From Mycobacterium sp. 1081908.1 (lineage in GTDB: Bacteria > Actinomycetota > Actinomycetes > Mycobacteriales > Mycobacteriaceae), in NCBI RefSeq assembly GCF_001673535.1, contig NZ_LZLY01000009.1, positions 1-36,381 on the forward strand: 36,381 nt of DNA, given 5' to 3'. Of this stretch, positions 18,893-27,692 are shown in pieces (position 1 is the stretch's first letter; each line of letters begins with the position of its first letter). The position numbers and the translations under genes were made by a program. The notes below the pieces were generated by a model. The model was not told the DNA's origin and made no database searches. It was given only the letters and a program-made list of their open reading frames with translations.

Positions 18893-19666
18893 GTGCCCAT
18901 TCGTGATGGCGCGCCGCTGGGCGCTCCCTGCTGGATCGATTTGACGACGTCGGACCTGGACCGGGCCCAGGACTTCTACGGCACGGTGTTCGGCTGGACG
19001 TTCGAGTCCGCCGGGCCCGAATACGGCGGATACGTCAATGCCGCCAAGGACGGCCACCCCGTCGCCGGGCTGATGGCCAGCCGGCCGGAGTTCGGGTCGC
19101 CGGACAACTGGGCCACCTACTTCCACACTGCCGACGTCAACGCGACGGTGTCGGCGATAACCGCGGCGGGCGGCGCGCTGTGCATGGGGCCGATGGAAGT
19201 CCCGGCCAAGGGGCACATGGCGGTGGGGACCGACCCGTCGGGAGCGTTCTTCGGGCTGTGGCAGCCGTTGGAGCACCGCGGGTTCAATGTGATCGGGGAG
19301 GCCGGCTCCCCGGTGTGGCACCAGCTGACCACCCGCGACTTCCGCGCCGCCGTGGACTTCTACCGGCAGGTGTTCGGCTGGCGCACCGAGGTGGAGTCCG
19401 ACACCGACGAATTCCGTTACACCACCGCGTGGTTCGGGGATCAGCAGTTGCTCGGCGTGATGGACGGGACCAGCTGCCTGCCCGAGGGCGTTCCGTCGAA
19501 TTGGACGATCTTCTTCGGCGCCGAGGATGTCGACAAGACGCTGCAAGTGATCGCCGATAACGGCGGCGCCGTGGTGCAGGGTGCCGAGGACACCCCGTAC
19601 GGGCGGTTGGCCGCGGCGACCGACCCGACGGGCGTCAGCTTCAACCTTTCTTCGTTGCAGGGCTAG
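18893..19666 (+). CDS. VOC-family protein with two glyoxalase-like domains (Rv0911-like)
   Basis: This 257-residue protein has two consecutive vicinal-oxygen-chelate modules. The first (about 5-125) begins APCWIDLTTSDLDRAQDFYG and has VFGWTFE. The second (about 138-257) begins SPVWHQLTTRDFRAAVDFYR and has VFGWRTEVE. This arrangement is typical of a large actinobacterial family often called glyoxalase/bleomycin resistance or dioxygenase superfamily. Few are characterised, and some act in small-molecule binding or stress resistance. GTG 18893 is preceded by GAGGAGGGG. The upstream 88 bases form a separate leader with a small CCCCG/CGGGG hairpin, so it probably has its own promoter. Confidence 0.88.
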   Translation: MPIRDGAPLGAPCWIDLTTSDLDRAQDFYGTVFGWTFESAGPEYGGYVNAAKDGHPVAGLMASRPEFGSPDNWATYFHTADVNATVSAITAAGGALCMGPMEVPAKGHMAVGTDPSGAFFGLWQPLEHRGFNVIGEAGSPVWHQLTTRDFRAAVDFYRQVFGWRTEVESDTDEFRYTTAWFGDQQLLGVMDGTSCLPEGVPSNWTIFFGAEDVDKTLQVIADNGGAVVQGAEDTPYGRLAAATDPTGVSFNLSSLQG

Positions 19667-19715
19667 CGGGCGTTGATCACGCCGGCGCAGGGGCGAGTCA
19701 GCTAATCTCCCAACC

Positions 19716-20150
19716 ATGACTCGCCGCCTGCGCCCTGGTTGGCTGGTGGCGTTTTTCGCGCTGCTGATCTCGGCCAGCACCTGGATGCCGTGGCTGACGA
19801 CGGCGGCGGGCGGCGGGGGCTGGGCCAACGCCATCGGAGGCACCCACGGCAACCTGATACTGCCGAAGGGCTTCGGCGCGGGACAGCTCATCGTGTTGCT
19901 GTCCTCGACGCTGCTGGTGGCCGGGGCGATGGTCGGCCGCGGGCTGTCGGCGAAGATCGCTTCGGTTGCGGCGCTGGTACTTTCGTTGCTGATCGTCGCG
20001 CTCACGGTGTGGTACTACAAGCTCAACGTCAACCCGCCGGTGTCGGCGGAATACGGCCTCTACGTCGGCGCCGTCGGCGCGGCCTTCGCGGTGGCCTGCT
20101 CCCTGATGGCGGTGATCACTGCGTTGGCGGCCGGCCGGCCGACCCACTGA
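19716..20150 (+). CDS. Four-helix membrane protein (Rv0912-like)
   Basis: This 144-residue protein has four predicted membrane helices at about 8-26, 55-75, 80-101 and 115-138. A Gly-rich extracytoplasmic loop (TAAGGGGWANAIGGTHGNL) lies after helix 1. There are no catalytic motifs. The function is unknown. It occupies the same position as Rv0912. TAATCT at 19703-19708 is a good -10 candidate placing transcription start next to ATG 19716, so the message may be leaderless. Confidence 0.85.
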   Translation: MTRRLRPGWLVAFFALLISASTWMPWLTTAAGGGGWANAIGGTHGNLILPKGFGAGQLIVLLSSTLLVAGAMVGRGLSAKIASVAALVLSLLIVALTVWYYKLNVNPPVSAEYGLYVGAVGAAFAVACSLMAVITALAAGRPTH

Positions 20151-20154
20151 GGTT

Positions 20155-20637
20155 TCAGCCCGGCGGGAACTCGTGTTTGCCCGACGTGCCGCTGCCCTCG
20201 GGCTCGTTGACGCCGAACACGAAGGGGGCGAACACGACTTCGCGTCCGTCCGGGTCGCGGTAGGTGACCGCGCCCGTCGCGTCCCAGTACGGGTGCTGCT
20301 CGACCGGCGCGAGGTCCGCCGCCTGAAGGCGCGCGATCGCGGCCTGTTGCGCCTCCCGATCGGGGAAGTACAGGCACAGCTGTTCGTGCGGGTCGACGGC
20401 GACAGGCTCGACCGACTCGACGATCTCCAGGGTCAGGTTCCAGCTGGGCAGTCCGAAGATGGCGCCGTTGCTGCCGTAGCTGGCCTCGAACGTTTCGTAG
20501 AGCGGCAGCCCCACCAGCTCACGGTAAAACCGCACCGTCTCTTCGAAGTTCGACGAGCGCCGGGCGAAGCGGAGGGAGCCGAGCGGCGCGAGGTGCGGCG
20601 GCCAGTGGGTCGACTGGTGGTTGGATCCGGGATACAT
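20155..20637 (-). CDS. VOC-family (glyoxalase-like) protein
   Basis: This 160-residue single VOC domain protein contains LGSLRFARRSSNFEETVRFY, RELVGLPLYETF, LEIVESVEPVAVDPHEQLCL and the C-terminal strand GAVTYRDPDGREVVFAPFVF. The glutamate in VVFAP and the His in DPHEQ are possible metal ligands. I chose ATG 20637 because it is two bases from the stop of the carotenoid oxygenase gene and starts the conserved domain. A longer frame reaches into that gene. It is the last gene of a three-gene minus-strand operon and may process a product of the oxygenase. That role is inference. Confidence 0.85.
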   Translation of the reverse strand: MYPGSNHQSTHWPPHLAPLGSLRFARRSSNFEETVRFYRELVGLPLYETFEASYGSNGAIFGLPSWNLTLEIVESVEPVAVDPHEQLCLYFPDREAQQAAIARLQAADLAPVEQHPYWDATGAVTYRDPDGREVVFAPFVFGVNEPEGSGTSGKHEFPPG

Positions 20638-20639
20638 CG

Positions 20640-22154
20640 TCACAGCCCGACCGCGCTTGGCGCCGACTCCGCGGTGTGCCAGCGGCGCAGCCGATCGCCG
20701 GGCGCCCACGTCGAATGTGTGCCGCTGGAAATGCGTTCGGGCAGTTGGAGTTTGCACACCGGGCCATCACCGATGCGGGCTGCGTCGAAGACCACGCAGT
20801 AGGAGGCGTCGGCATTCATGTCGGTGGTCAGGGTGACCAGATAGCCGTCGTCCTCGCCGCTTCCGCCGACCCGCGGCGCCATCGCGGTCTCGCTTCCGTA
20901 GACACCGTCGCCGAACGAGATGGCCTCCTGGTTGCCGGTGAGCACGTCGTGTTTGACCAGGCCGTCGAACAGGAACCAGCCCGGTTTGCCGGTGGCGGCG
21001 TAGGTGTACCGGTAGCCCGTCGTTGCGTAGTCGGGGTTGATCGTCCCGAACTCGGTGATCCAGTCCGACAGTTGCTCTTCGGTCACCGCACCGGTGACCA
21101 GGTTGAAGCGCCACCGGTGCAGCCGGGCCTGCAGCCGATCCAGCGCCAGGAACCGAAAGAGCTTCTCCCACTTGGTTCCCCCGGTGTCGAGCGGCTGGGG
21201 GTCGCCCTCGAAGAAGCCGTCGAGCACGATCTCGTCGCCGTCCTCGTAGGCGTTGACGAAGTGCAGGACGAAGGTCGGGTCGGCCTCGAACCATCGGATG
21301 TCGCCCGTCGAGCCGCGGCGAGGGAGCACGGCGAAGCGCGACGGGATGTCGGGATAGAAGCGCGGCAGGTGCACGTCGTGCTCGAGTAGCCGCGGATCCC
21401 AGAACAACGGGAAATCGTTGAGTATCACGTAATTTTCGGTGAACGTCATGTCGTGCGGCAGCCGGGGCCCCGGCAGCGGGATGTCCACGTAGTGGACCAG
21501 TTCGTCGCTGTCGTCGACCACGCCGTAGCGCATGTACGGCTCTTGCTTGCTGTAGTTGAAGAACAGCAGCTCGCCGGTTCTGCCGTCGACCTTGGGATGT
21601 GCCGACACGCCCCAGTCGGTGGGGAAGCGCCCGTTCCACGTCTCCTTGCCGATCGTGTTGGCCGAGTACGGGTCGACCCGGTACAGATCGCCGCACTGAT
21701 AGAAACTGGTCAGCGCGATTCCCCGGTGCACGATCACGTCGGTGCTCGACGCATCCTTCATCCGGGTGCGAGCGCCCCAGCCGTCCTCCCGCTGGGTCAA
21801 TTGCACCGCTTCGGCCAGGCCGGGCCACAGGGGCTCGCCGGCCTCGTTCTCGGCCAGGAAACCATCCGTTCGGACAAAGCGGTTGCGGTAGAAGGCTTTT
21901 CCGTCGCGGAAGCCGACGACGTGCAGCATGCCGTCGCCGTCGAACGGGTGGTAGGTCTTCAGCGCCGGGTGCAGCGGGTTCTCGGTGTTGCGCAGGTAGA
22001 CGCCGTCCAGGTCGCGGGGGATTTCACCCTCCACGGCGGTGAGGTCGTCGGCGTCCCACTCCGTGGTCTGCGGCCGCCAGGGACCGGTCCGGTAGGGGTG
22101 GTCGTCGTCTTCGGGCAGGGTGGACAGGTACTTGCCGACGATCTCGACGTCCAT
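20640..22154 (-). CDS. Carotenoid cleavage oxygenase family protein (Rv0913c-like)
   Basis: This 504-residue member of the retinal pigment epithelial membrane protein/carotenoid oxygenase family is an Fe(II) seven-bladed propeller using four His ligands. Candidate ligands are in GVSAHPKVDGRTGEL, LPHDMTFTENYVILND, VLHFVNAYEDGDEIVLDG and SSGTHSTWAPGDR near the C-terminus. LRNTENPLHPALKTYHPFDG near residue 55 is the typical N-terminal signature. Its substrate may be carotenoid, apocarotenoid or stilbene-like. ATG 22154 is two bases after the thiolase stop and gives the expected length of about 500. A much longer open frame upstream merely reads the thiolase gene out of frame. Confidence 0.93.
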   Translation of the reverse strand: MDVEIVGKYLSTLPEDDDHPYRTGPWRPQTTEWDADDLTAVEGEIPRDLDGVYLRNTENPLHPALKTYHPFDGDGMLHVVGFRDGKAFYRNRFVRTDGFLAENEAGEPLWPGLAEAVQLTQREDGWGARTRMKDASSTDVIVHRGIALTSFYQCGDLYRVDPYSANTIGKETWNGRFPTDWGVSAHPKVDGRTGELLFFNYSKQEPYMRYGVVDDSDELVHYVDIPLPGPRLPHDMTFTENYVILNDFPLFWDPRLLEHDVHLPRFYPDIPSRFAVLPRRGSTGDIRWFEADPTFVLHFVNAYEDGDEIVLDGFFEGDPQPLDTGGTKWEKLFRFLALDRLQARLHRWRFNLVTGAVTEEQLSDWITEFGTINPDYATTGYRYTYAATGKPGWFLFDGLVKHDVLTGNQEAISFGDGVYGSETAMAPRVGGSGEDDGYLVTLTTDMNADASYCVVFDAARIGDGPVCKLQLPERISSGTHSTWAPGDRLRRWHTAESAPSAVGL

Positions 22155-22156
22155 GG

Positions 22157-23392
22157 TCACGACTCCCTGGTTGCGCTCACGACGAAGCTGACGGTGGTGG
22201 CGGTGCTGCCGCCGAAGTTGAGGGTGCCGAAGGTGTTGGCGCCCTCGACCTGGCAGTCGCCGGCCGCGCCGCTGACCTGTTTGGCGGCGTCGAGCAGCAT
22301 CCGGACGCCGGACGCCCCGACGGGATGGCCGCCGCCGATGAGCCCGCCGCTGGGGTTGATGGGCAGCCGGCCGCCGATCTCGATCTCGCCGTTTTCGATG
22401 GCCTTCCACGACTCGCCCGGGCCGGTCAGCCCGATGTGGTCGATGGCGAGGTACTCGCTGGGCGTGAAGCAGTCGTGCACCTCGTACCCGTCGAGGTCGT
22501 CGAGCGTCACTCGTGCCCGGCGCAGGGCGTCGAGGACCGCCGCCCGGACATGGGACAGCACGTACGGGTCGTCGACCGCGCGGTCGAGCTTCTGTCGCAG
22601 ACCCAGCCCGACGGTGCGGTGTCCCCAGCCGTCGATGCGGCCGATCGGGCGGGCGTCCGGGTGGTCGCGCAGGTATGCGTCGTTGACCAGGACCACTCCT
22701 GCGCCGCCGTCGGTCATCTGGCTGCAGTCGAATCGGCGCAACCGGCCCTCGGTGATCGGGTTGGTCGCGTCGTCGTCGGTGATCGGCTCGGGGACCGTCC
22801 ACCCGCGCGTTTGGGCGTTGGGGTTGCGGCGCGCGTTGGCGAAGTTCAGCTGCGCGATCGCGCGTAGATGCGCGTCGTCCAGGCCGTAGCGCCGGTCGTA
22901 CTCCTCGGCGATCTCGGCGAACATCGACGGCCAGAGGTAGCGAGCGCCGGCGCCCTCGTGTCCGGTCCATGCGGCGGCGCCGAGGTGCTGGGCGGCGGTG
23001 TCACCCGGCACGGTCTTCTCCAGCTCGATGCCCACCACCAGCGCGGTGTCGTAGGCGCCCGACCGCAAATCGGCCATCGCCGAGAGTGCCGCCACGCTGC
23101 CCGAGGCGCACGCCGCCTCGTGCCGCGAGGCCGGGGTGTCCCAGAGCTCGTCGCAAACCGTGGCCGGCATCGCCCCGAGGTGACCCTGGGCGGCGAACAT
23201 CTCGCCGAAGGCGTTGCCGACGTGCACGACGCCGATATCGGCGGCGGCCACTTTTGCGGTGGTGAGCGTGCCCTCAACGACCTCGGCGGTCAACGATGCG
23301 AAGTCGCGGCCTTCCCTGGTGAGGTTGCGCGCGAAATCGCTTTGGTAGCCGCCCAGTATCCACACGCCAGTCGAGCCGTCCATATGCGGCAC
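22157..23392 (-). CDS. Thiolase/lipid-transfer family protein (Rv0914c-like)
   Basis: This 411-residue protein belongs to the SCP-x-type thiolase superfamily. The nucleophile Cys95 lies in HEAACASGSVAAL. A second active-site segment VHDCFTPSEYLAIDHIG and the C-terminal GGLIGGGHPVGASGVRML motif are present. Such enzymes act in beta-oxidation of branched or sterol-like acyl-CoAs, or in retro-aldol steps with a DUF35 partner. No DUF35 gene is adjacent. GTG 23392 is preceded by AGGAG at four bases, and ATG 23383 is an alternative. It heads an operon with the carotenoid oxygenase and VOC genes, each separated by two bases. Confidence 0.9.
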   Translation of the reverse strand: MPHMDGSTGVWILGGYQSDFARNLTREGRDFASLTAEVVEGTLTTAKVAAADIGVVHVGNAFGEMFAAQGHLGAMPATVCDELWDTPASRHEAACASGSVAALSAMADLRSGAYDTALVVGIELEKTVPGDTAAQHLGAAAWTGHEGAGARYLWPSMFAEIAEEYDRRYGLDDAHLRAIAQLNFANARRNPNAQTRGWTVPEPITDDDATNPITEGRLRRFDCSQMTDGGAGVVLVNDAYLRDHPDARPIGRIDGWGHRTVGLGLRQKLDRAVDDPYVLSHVRAAVLDALRRARVTLDDLDGYEVHDCFTPSEYLAIDHIGLTGPGESWKAIENGEIEIGGRLPINPSGGLIGGGHPVGASGVRMLLDAAKQVSGAAGDCQVEGANTFGTLNFGGSTATTVSFVVSATRES

Positions 23393-23621
23393 GCTACTCC
23401 TGGGCGGTTCGGCCGACTGGCCAAAAGGGCGGCCCCGTCGGCTCTCGGGCTGAACCGACGGGACCTAGACGGGCGCGAAGGCCGGCCGACGCGCACGCCT
23501 CTTTTGGAACATTGCCGCCAACCGTGATCGACAAACAAATTGGATCAACCTGGTAGCCGGCTGTTGGAATCGGCGCTGACCTGGGCGATTTGCCTTTGCG
23601 CTGTTCAGGGCGCCGCGAGGG

Positions 23622-25013
23622 CTAGACGGTGTCCTCGACCAGCTCCGTCGGATCGGGCCTATCCGTGCCGGTCTGCGCGTCGGCGCGGTCGACGGCGGCC
23701 AAGTCGATGCCCTTGGTCTCGCGGGCGGCCAGGGCGGCCACGGCGCTCACCGCGGCGGTGGCCGCCAGGTACCAGGCGATGGGCACCGAGGATTTGTAGG
23801 TCTCGAGCAGGCGAACGGCGATGATCGGCGCCAGCGACCCGGCGACGATCGAGGTGACCTGGTAGCCGAGCGACACCCCCGAGTACCGCATCCGGGTCGG
23901 GAACATCTCCGCCATGGCCGCCGGCTGGACCGCGTACATGACGCCGTGGAACACCAGCCCGATGATGACCGCCGCCAGGATGATCGCGTTGCGGCGGCTG
24001 TCCATCATGGGGAAGGCGAAGAACCCCCACGTGCACGCGCAGACGGCGCCGACGAAATAGATTGGGCGCCTGCCGAACCGGTCACTGAGGCCCCCGGCCA
24101 GGGGGATCACCAGGAAGTGCACGGCGTGCGCGATCAGCAACCACGACAGGATCGCCTTGGTGTTGGTGTGCACGTGCACCTTGAGGTAGGTGATGGAGAA
24201 GGTGACGACGAGGTAGTACATCGTGTTCTCGCCGAAGCGCAAGCCCATCGCGGTGAAAACGCCACGCGGGTAACGCTTTAGCACCTCGATGGCACCCAGC
24301 TGCCTGGCCTTGGTGCGGTCGACCTCCTTTTGTGCGTCGAGAAAGATGGGGGCGTCCGTCACTTTGGTGCGGATGTAGTAGCCGATCAGGACTACGACCG
24401 CGGACAGCCAGAAGGCCACGCGCCAGCCCCAGCTCAGGAACGCCGCGTCCGAGAGCGTCCACGTGAGACCCAGCAGGACGACGGTGGCCAGCATGTTGCC
24501 CCCGGGTACGGCCGCCTGGGGCCAGCTCGCCCAGAAGCCGCGGCTGTCCTTGGGGCTGTGCTCGGCGACCAGCAGCACCGCGCCGCCCCACTCGCCGCCG
24601 ACGGCGAAGCCCTGGACGAAGCGCAGCACCACCAACAGCGCCGGCGCCCAGTAACCGACCTGGGCGAAGGTGGGCAGGCAGCCCATGAGCACGGTCGCGG
24701 CGCCCACCAGCAGCAGGCTGAACTGCAGCAGCTTCTTGCGTCCGTAACGATCGCCCAGTTGCCCGAAGACGAGGCCGCCGAGCGGGCGGGCGGCGAAGCC
24801 GACGGCGTAGGTCACGAAGGAGGCGAGGATCGCATCGAGCTCGTTGCGGCCGGACGGAAAGAACACCTTGCTGAACACCAGCGTGGCCGCGGTCCCGTAG
24901 AGGAAGAATTCGTACCACTCGACGACGGTGCCAGCCATGGACGCGGCGACCACTCGGCGAAGGAACGTCCGGTCTTGGAATGGGTCCGGCCGCAACTGAT
25001 TAGGGACACTCAC
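23622..25013 (-). CDS. MFS transporter, metabolite:H+ symporter (MHS) type
   Basis: This 463-residue permease has about 12 membrane helices. The N-terminus RRVVAASMAGTVVEWYEFFL is diagnostic of the MHS branch (KgtP, ShiA, ProP relatives). The loop 2-3 motif GQLGDRYGRKKLL and LRFVQGFAVGGEWGGAVLLV are present, as is a second-half GGLSDRFGRRPIYF. Substrates in this family are small organic acids or betaines, and the sequence does not say which. GTG 25013 has AGGAGG seven bases upstream, so I rejected the longer frame to 25121. It stands alone, divergent from the DUF4185 gene and with 229 bp to the thiolase operon downstream. Confidence 0.92.
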   Translation of the reverse strand: MSVPNQLRPDPFQDRTFLRRVVAASMAGTVVEWYEFFLYGTAATLVFSKVFFPSGRNELDAILASFVTYAVGFAARPLGGLVFGQLGDRYGRKKLLQFSLLLVGAATVLMGCLPTFAQVGYWAPALLVVLRFVQGFAVGGEWGGAVLLVAEHSPKDSRGFWASWPQAAVPGGNMLATVVLLGLTWTLSDAAFLSWGWRVAFWLSAVVVLIGYYIRTKVTDAPIFLDAQKEVDRTKARQLGAIEVLKRYPRGVFTAMGLRFGENTMYYLVVTFSITYLKVHVHTNTKAILSWLLIAHAVHFLVIPLAGGLSDRFGRRPIYFVGAVCACTWGFFAFPMMDSRRNAIILAAVIIGLVFHGVMYAVQPAAMAEMFPTRMRYSGVSLGYQVTSIVAGSLAPIIAVRLLETYKSSVPIAWYLAATAAVSAVAALAARETKGIDLAAVDRADAQTGTDRPDPTELVEDTV

Positions 25014-25339
25014 CGGATGTCCTCCTAGGTGGACCGCCCGCGGGGGGCGCCGACCGCGTGTGCCGGCGGAAGGGAGCGTACCGCGGTTTTGTGGGCAGCG
25101 CGCCGTGGCCTCAGGTCCCATCCGTCACGTGATCCGGGGGGTGTGCCGACGTGCCCGCCTCACAGCGACAACGACGGCAATTCACGCGTGATTGGCGAGA
25201 AACCGATGCGTTGCGACACGGTCACGGATGCATACCTATCCGCTGCTCGCTGGTCACATTAGCCCCGTGAATCACTATCGTCACATGAGCCAGCTGCGGA
25301 CGTCAATTGCGACGGCCCGCTCCCGGGAAAGGTGTGACA
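25014..25339. other. Intergenic region between divergent transporter and DUF4185 gene
   Basis: This is 326 bases with no convincing gene. It must hold promoters for both neighbours. I see the AGGAGG site of the transporter at 25021-25026 and several GTCACA/TGTGA-type half-sites (for example near 25254, 25280 and 25334). Their spacing does not form a clear CRP-type palindrome. No terminator or repeat was recognised. Confidence 0.6.
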
Positions 25340-26824
25340 TTGACGGCGATTCCCCGGATCCTGTCGTTATCGATGGCGTCGGCGACCGCCATCGGTTTCT
25401 TCGTCGTGGTCGGCCCCGCGCCGTCGGCGAACGCCACACCCTGCGGCGCGCCCGAAGCGAACGTCGACCCGCCGGCCGCGCCCCCGGCGATGCCCGCGCC
25501 CCAGCCGGTCGTCCAACCGCCGACCGGTCGTCGGCCCACCCATGCGAACGACCAGGCGCCGTTGCCCAAGCTGGGTCCGCTGATCTCGTCGTTGCTCAAG
25601 CCGGGGACCGGGGGTCAGCGGTACTCCGCGCCGATACAACCGCAGGCGGGCGTCGTCCCGCCGCCCGGACCCAATCCGCCCGCGCCGGGCGTCCCGCAGG
25701 TGCCGAACGTGGCCCCGGTCCAGCCGCAGCCGGCCCCCCAGCCGGCGGCGCAGCCGGCGCCGCCGCCGCCGGCCAACATCGCGGGGGCCCCGACGTCGCT
25801 GGTCGACTGGGTGACCGGACCGGAAGGCCCGAACAAGACCCTGCAACGATTCAGCATCTCGGGGACCGACCTCGGGATCATCTGGGACAACGGCGATCCC
25901 ACCAACCGCCAGGTCCTCATGGCCTTCGGTGACACGTTCGGCTATTGCAAGGTCCGCGGCCAGCAATGGCGATACAACACGCTGTTCCGCAGTTCGGACC
26001 GCGACCTGTCGCACGGCATCCACATCGCCGACGGGGTGCCCAACGACCGGTACTCCGGCTCACCGGTGTGGGCGTCCAACCTGTCCAAGCAGGTCGTCAA
26101 CACCATCCACAAGGCGCCGCACGAGACGGGCATCATCCCGACCACCGGCATGTCCCTGGGGCGAACCCAGTACATGAGCTACATGTCCATCCGGCAGTGG
26201 GGCCGCGACGGCGAATGGCAGACAAACTACTCCGCGATCGCGAGATCCGTTGACAACGGCCAGAACTGGGGGATCTTCCCCGGCAGCATCCGGACGGCTT
26301 CGGCGGACGCCATCCCCGGGGTCCCGTTCACGCCGGGTAACGAGAACTTCCAGATGGGCGCGTTCATGAAGGGGAACGACGGCTACATCTACCAGTTCGG
26401 TACCCCGTCGGGGCGTGGCGGTGCGGCGTTCCTGTCGCGGGTTCCCCCGAACTACCTGCCGGACCTGAGCAAATACCAGTACTGGAATGGCGACAACGGC
26501 GGTCATTGGGTCGCGGCCAATCCCGGGGCGGCGACGCCGCTGTGGCCGGGCCCGGTCGGTGAGATGTCGGCGCAGTACAACAGCTACCTCAAGCAGTACC
26601 TGGTGCTCTACACCAACGGCGGCAGCAACGACGTGGTCGCGCGGACCGCGCCGACGCCGACCGGACCGTGGAGCGGGGAGCAACCGCTGGTGTCGTCGTT
26701 CCAGATGCCCGGTGGCATCTACGCGCCGATGATCCATCCGTGGTCGTCGGGGCGGGACCTGTACTTCAACCTGTCGCTGTGGTCGGCGTACGACGTGATG
26801 TTGATGCACACCGTTCTGCCCTAA
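25340..26824 (+). CDS. Secreted DUF4185 protein, candidate GH183 endo-D-arabinanase
   Basis: This 494-residue protein has a signal peptide (TAIPRILSLSMASATAIGFF, cleavage near ANA-TP), then a Pro-rich linker of about 110 residues with PQPAPQPAAQPAPPPP. A C-terminal five-bladed-propeller-like DUF4185 domain (about 155-494) contains MAFGDTFGYCKVRG, DRYSGSPVWASNL, ARSVDNGQNWGIFPGS and GGIYAPMIHPWSSGRDLYFN. DUF4185 enzymes were recently assigned to glycoside hydrolase family 183, endo-D-arabinanases acting on mycobacterial arabinogalactan and lipoarabinomannan. M. tuberculosis has homologues (I recall Rv3707c and Rv1754c). The TTG at 25340 has AAAGG seven bases upstream. GTG 25334 is the alternative start. 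Confidence 0.85.
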   Translation: MTAIPRILSLSMASATAIGFFVVVGPAPSANATPCGAPEANVDPPAAPPAMPAPQPVVQPPTGRRPTHANDQAPLPKLGPLISSLLKPGTGGQRYSAPIQPQAGVVPPPGPNPPAPGVPQVPNVAPVQPQPAPQPAAQPAPPPPANIAGAPTSLVDWVTGPEGPNKTLQRFSISGTDLGIIWDNGDPTNRQVLMAFGDTFGYCKVRGQQWRYNTLFRSSDRDLSHGIHIADGVPNDRYSGSPVWASNLSKQVVNTIHKAPHETGIIPTTGMSLGRTQYMSYMSIRQWGRDGEWQTNYSAIARSVDNGQNWGIFPGSIRTASADAIPGVPFTPGNENFQMGAFMKGNDGYIYQFGTPSGRGGAAFLSRVPPNYLPDLSKYQYWNGDNGGHWVAANPGAATPLWPGPVGEMSAQYNSYLKQYLVLYTNGGSNDVVARTAPTPTGPWSGEQPLVSSFQMPGGIYAPMIHPWSSGRDLYFNLSLWSAYDVMLMHTVLP

Positions 26825-26891
26825 GCGCACACGCGTTGTCAGGGGTCACCGGGACTTGTGGCAACGTCGCGACACCCGCAGACTGGTTGAT

Positions 26892-27692
26892 ATGCGCGAT
26901 CGGGAGGCGATCGACCAAGAGCTGAGGCTCATCGCTCTTGGGCGCCAATCGATCCGTGCGCAGGGCGCTCGGCCGTCGATCCAAGACATCGATGCGCTGC
27001 TCGACGAGCGCCTGGGTCACCCGGTCGAGGTCGCCCTAACGGAGGCGGTTGACGAGGTTCCAGTGCCCACCGACACCTCATCGCCGCGCAATGCGCCCCA
27101 TGGCCGCAAGCGTCGGCGCCGCCGCTTCGTTCCCCTCGCGGCGTTGCCGTTGTCTCTGCTGGCCGTCGCCGCCGCCGTGGTCGCGGTCATGTTCGGCACG
27201 CACAGATCGGACCCGGATCCGCCGTCGGCCGCCCCGCCGGAGTCGGCCGTCCCGCCGCCATCGGCCGTCACGCCGCCGTCTGGATCGCAGCCCAGCCCGG
27301 CCGCGCCAGTGGCACACGTCCCGCAGCTCGAGATCGTCGACCGGGCATACATCGGCGCGCTGAAACAGGATGGCGTGCCGGTTCCCAGCAACGAGTACGT
27401 GACGACCCATGGGCACGCGGTCTGCGAGTTCCTAGCCAACCAACCCGACTTCGCGGAGGCCGTCCGCGTCCTGCAGCAATCATCGATATGGGACGCCAAT
27501 CAGAGCGCCAGCGTCGCGGCCGGTGCCGTCGTCGCGTATTGCCCGCAATACCAACCCTCGAGCCTGGACCACCTCCAGCCCCGCTTCCAAGATGCCCTGT
27601 CCGGTCTGCAGGCCATCGAACGTGATCTGCAGGGCATCCAGGGTAATTTGCAGGACATCCGTGAGGGCCTGCCGCCGCTGCCGGGTCAGTAG
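26892..27692 (+). CDS. Membrane-anchored DUF732 protein with C-terminal coiled coil
   Basis: This 266-residue protein begins with a cytoplasmic N-terminal segment (1-70), followed by a basic patch GRKRRRRR and one membrane helix (79-101). A Pro/Ser linker (107-140) leads to a DUF732 domain (about 145-220) with the two expected cysteines, Cys178 (HAVCEFL) and Cys217 (VVAYCPQY), probably disulfide-bonded outside the membrane. A short heptad-like coiled coil (LSGLQAIERDLQGIQGNLQD, about 236-255) ends the protein. DUF732 proteins are small secreted mycobacterial proteins of unknown function, and this longer anchored form is less usual. ATG 26892 lacks a strong ribosome binding site, and a TTG at 26856 is possible. 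Confidence 0.8.
   Translation: MRDREAIDQELRLIALGRQSIRAQGARPSIQDIDALLDERLGHPVEVALTEAVDEVPVPTDTSSPRNAPHGRKRRRRRFVPLAALPLSLLAVAAAVVAVMFGTHRSDPDPPSAAPPESAVPPPSAVTPPSGSQPSPAAPVAHVPQLEIVDRAYIGALKQDGVPVPSNEYVTTHGHAVCEFLANQPDFAEAVRVLQQSSIWDANQSASVAAGAVVAYCPQYQPSSLDHLQPRFQDALSGLQAIERDLQGIQGNLQDIREGLPPLPGQ

Noticed and set aside
20640..22970. 776-residue minus-strand frame that contains the carotenoid oxygenase
   Set aside because: Its first 270 residues are an Arg-rich out-of-frame reading of the thiolase gene. The real start is ATG 22154, two bases after the thiolase stop.
25014..25121. N-terminal extension of the MHS transporter to 25121
   Set aside because: The added residues are Arg/Pro-rich and precede the family start. 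AGGAGG is correctly spaced for GTG 25013.
25254..25340. CRP-type binding site in front of the DUF4185 gene
   Set aside because: Several TGTGA and TCACA half-sites are present but none form the 16-bp dyad with the required spacing.
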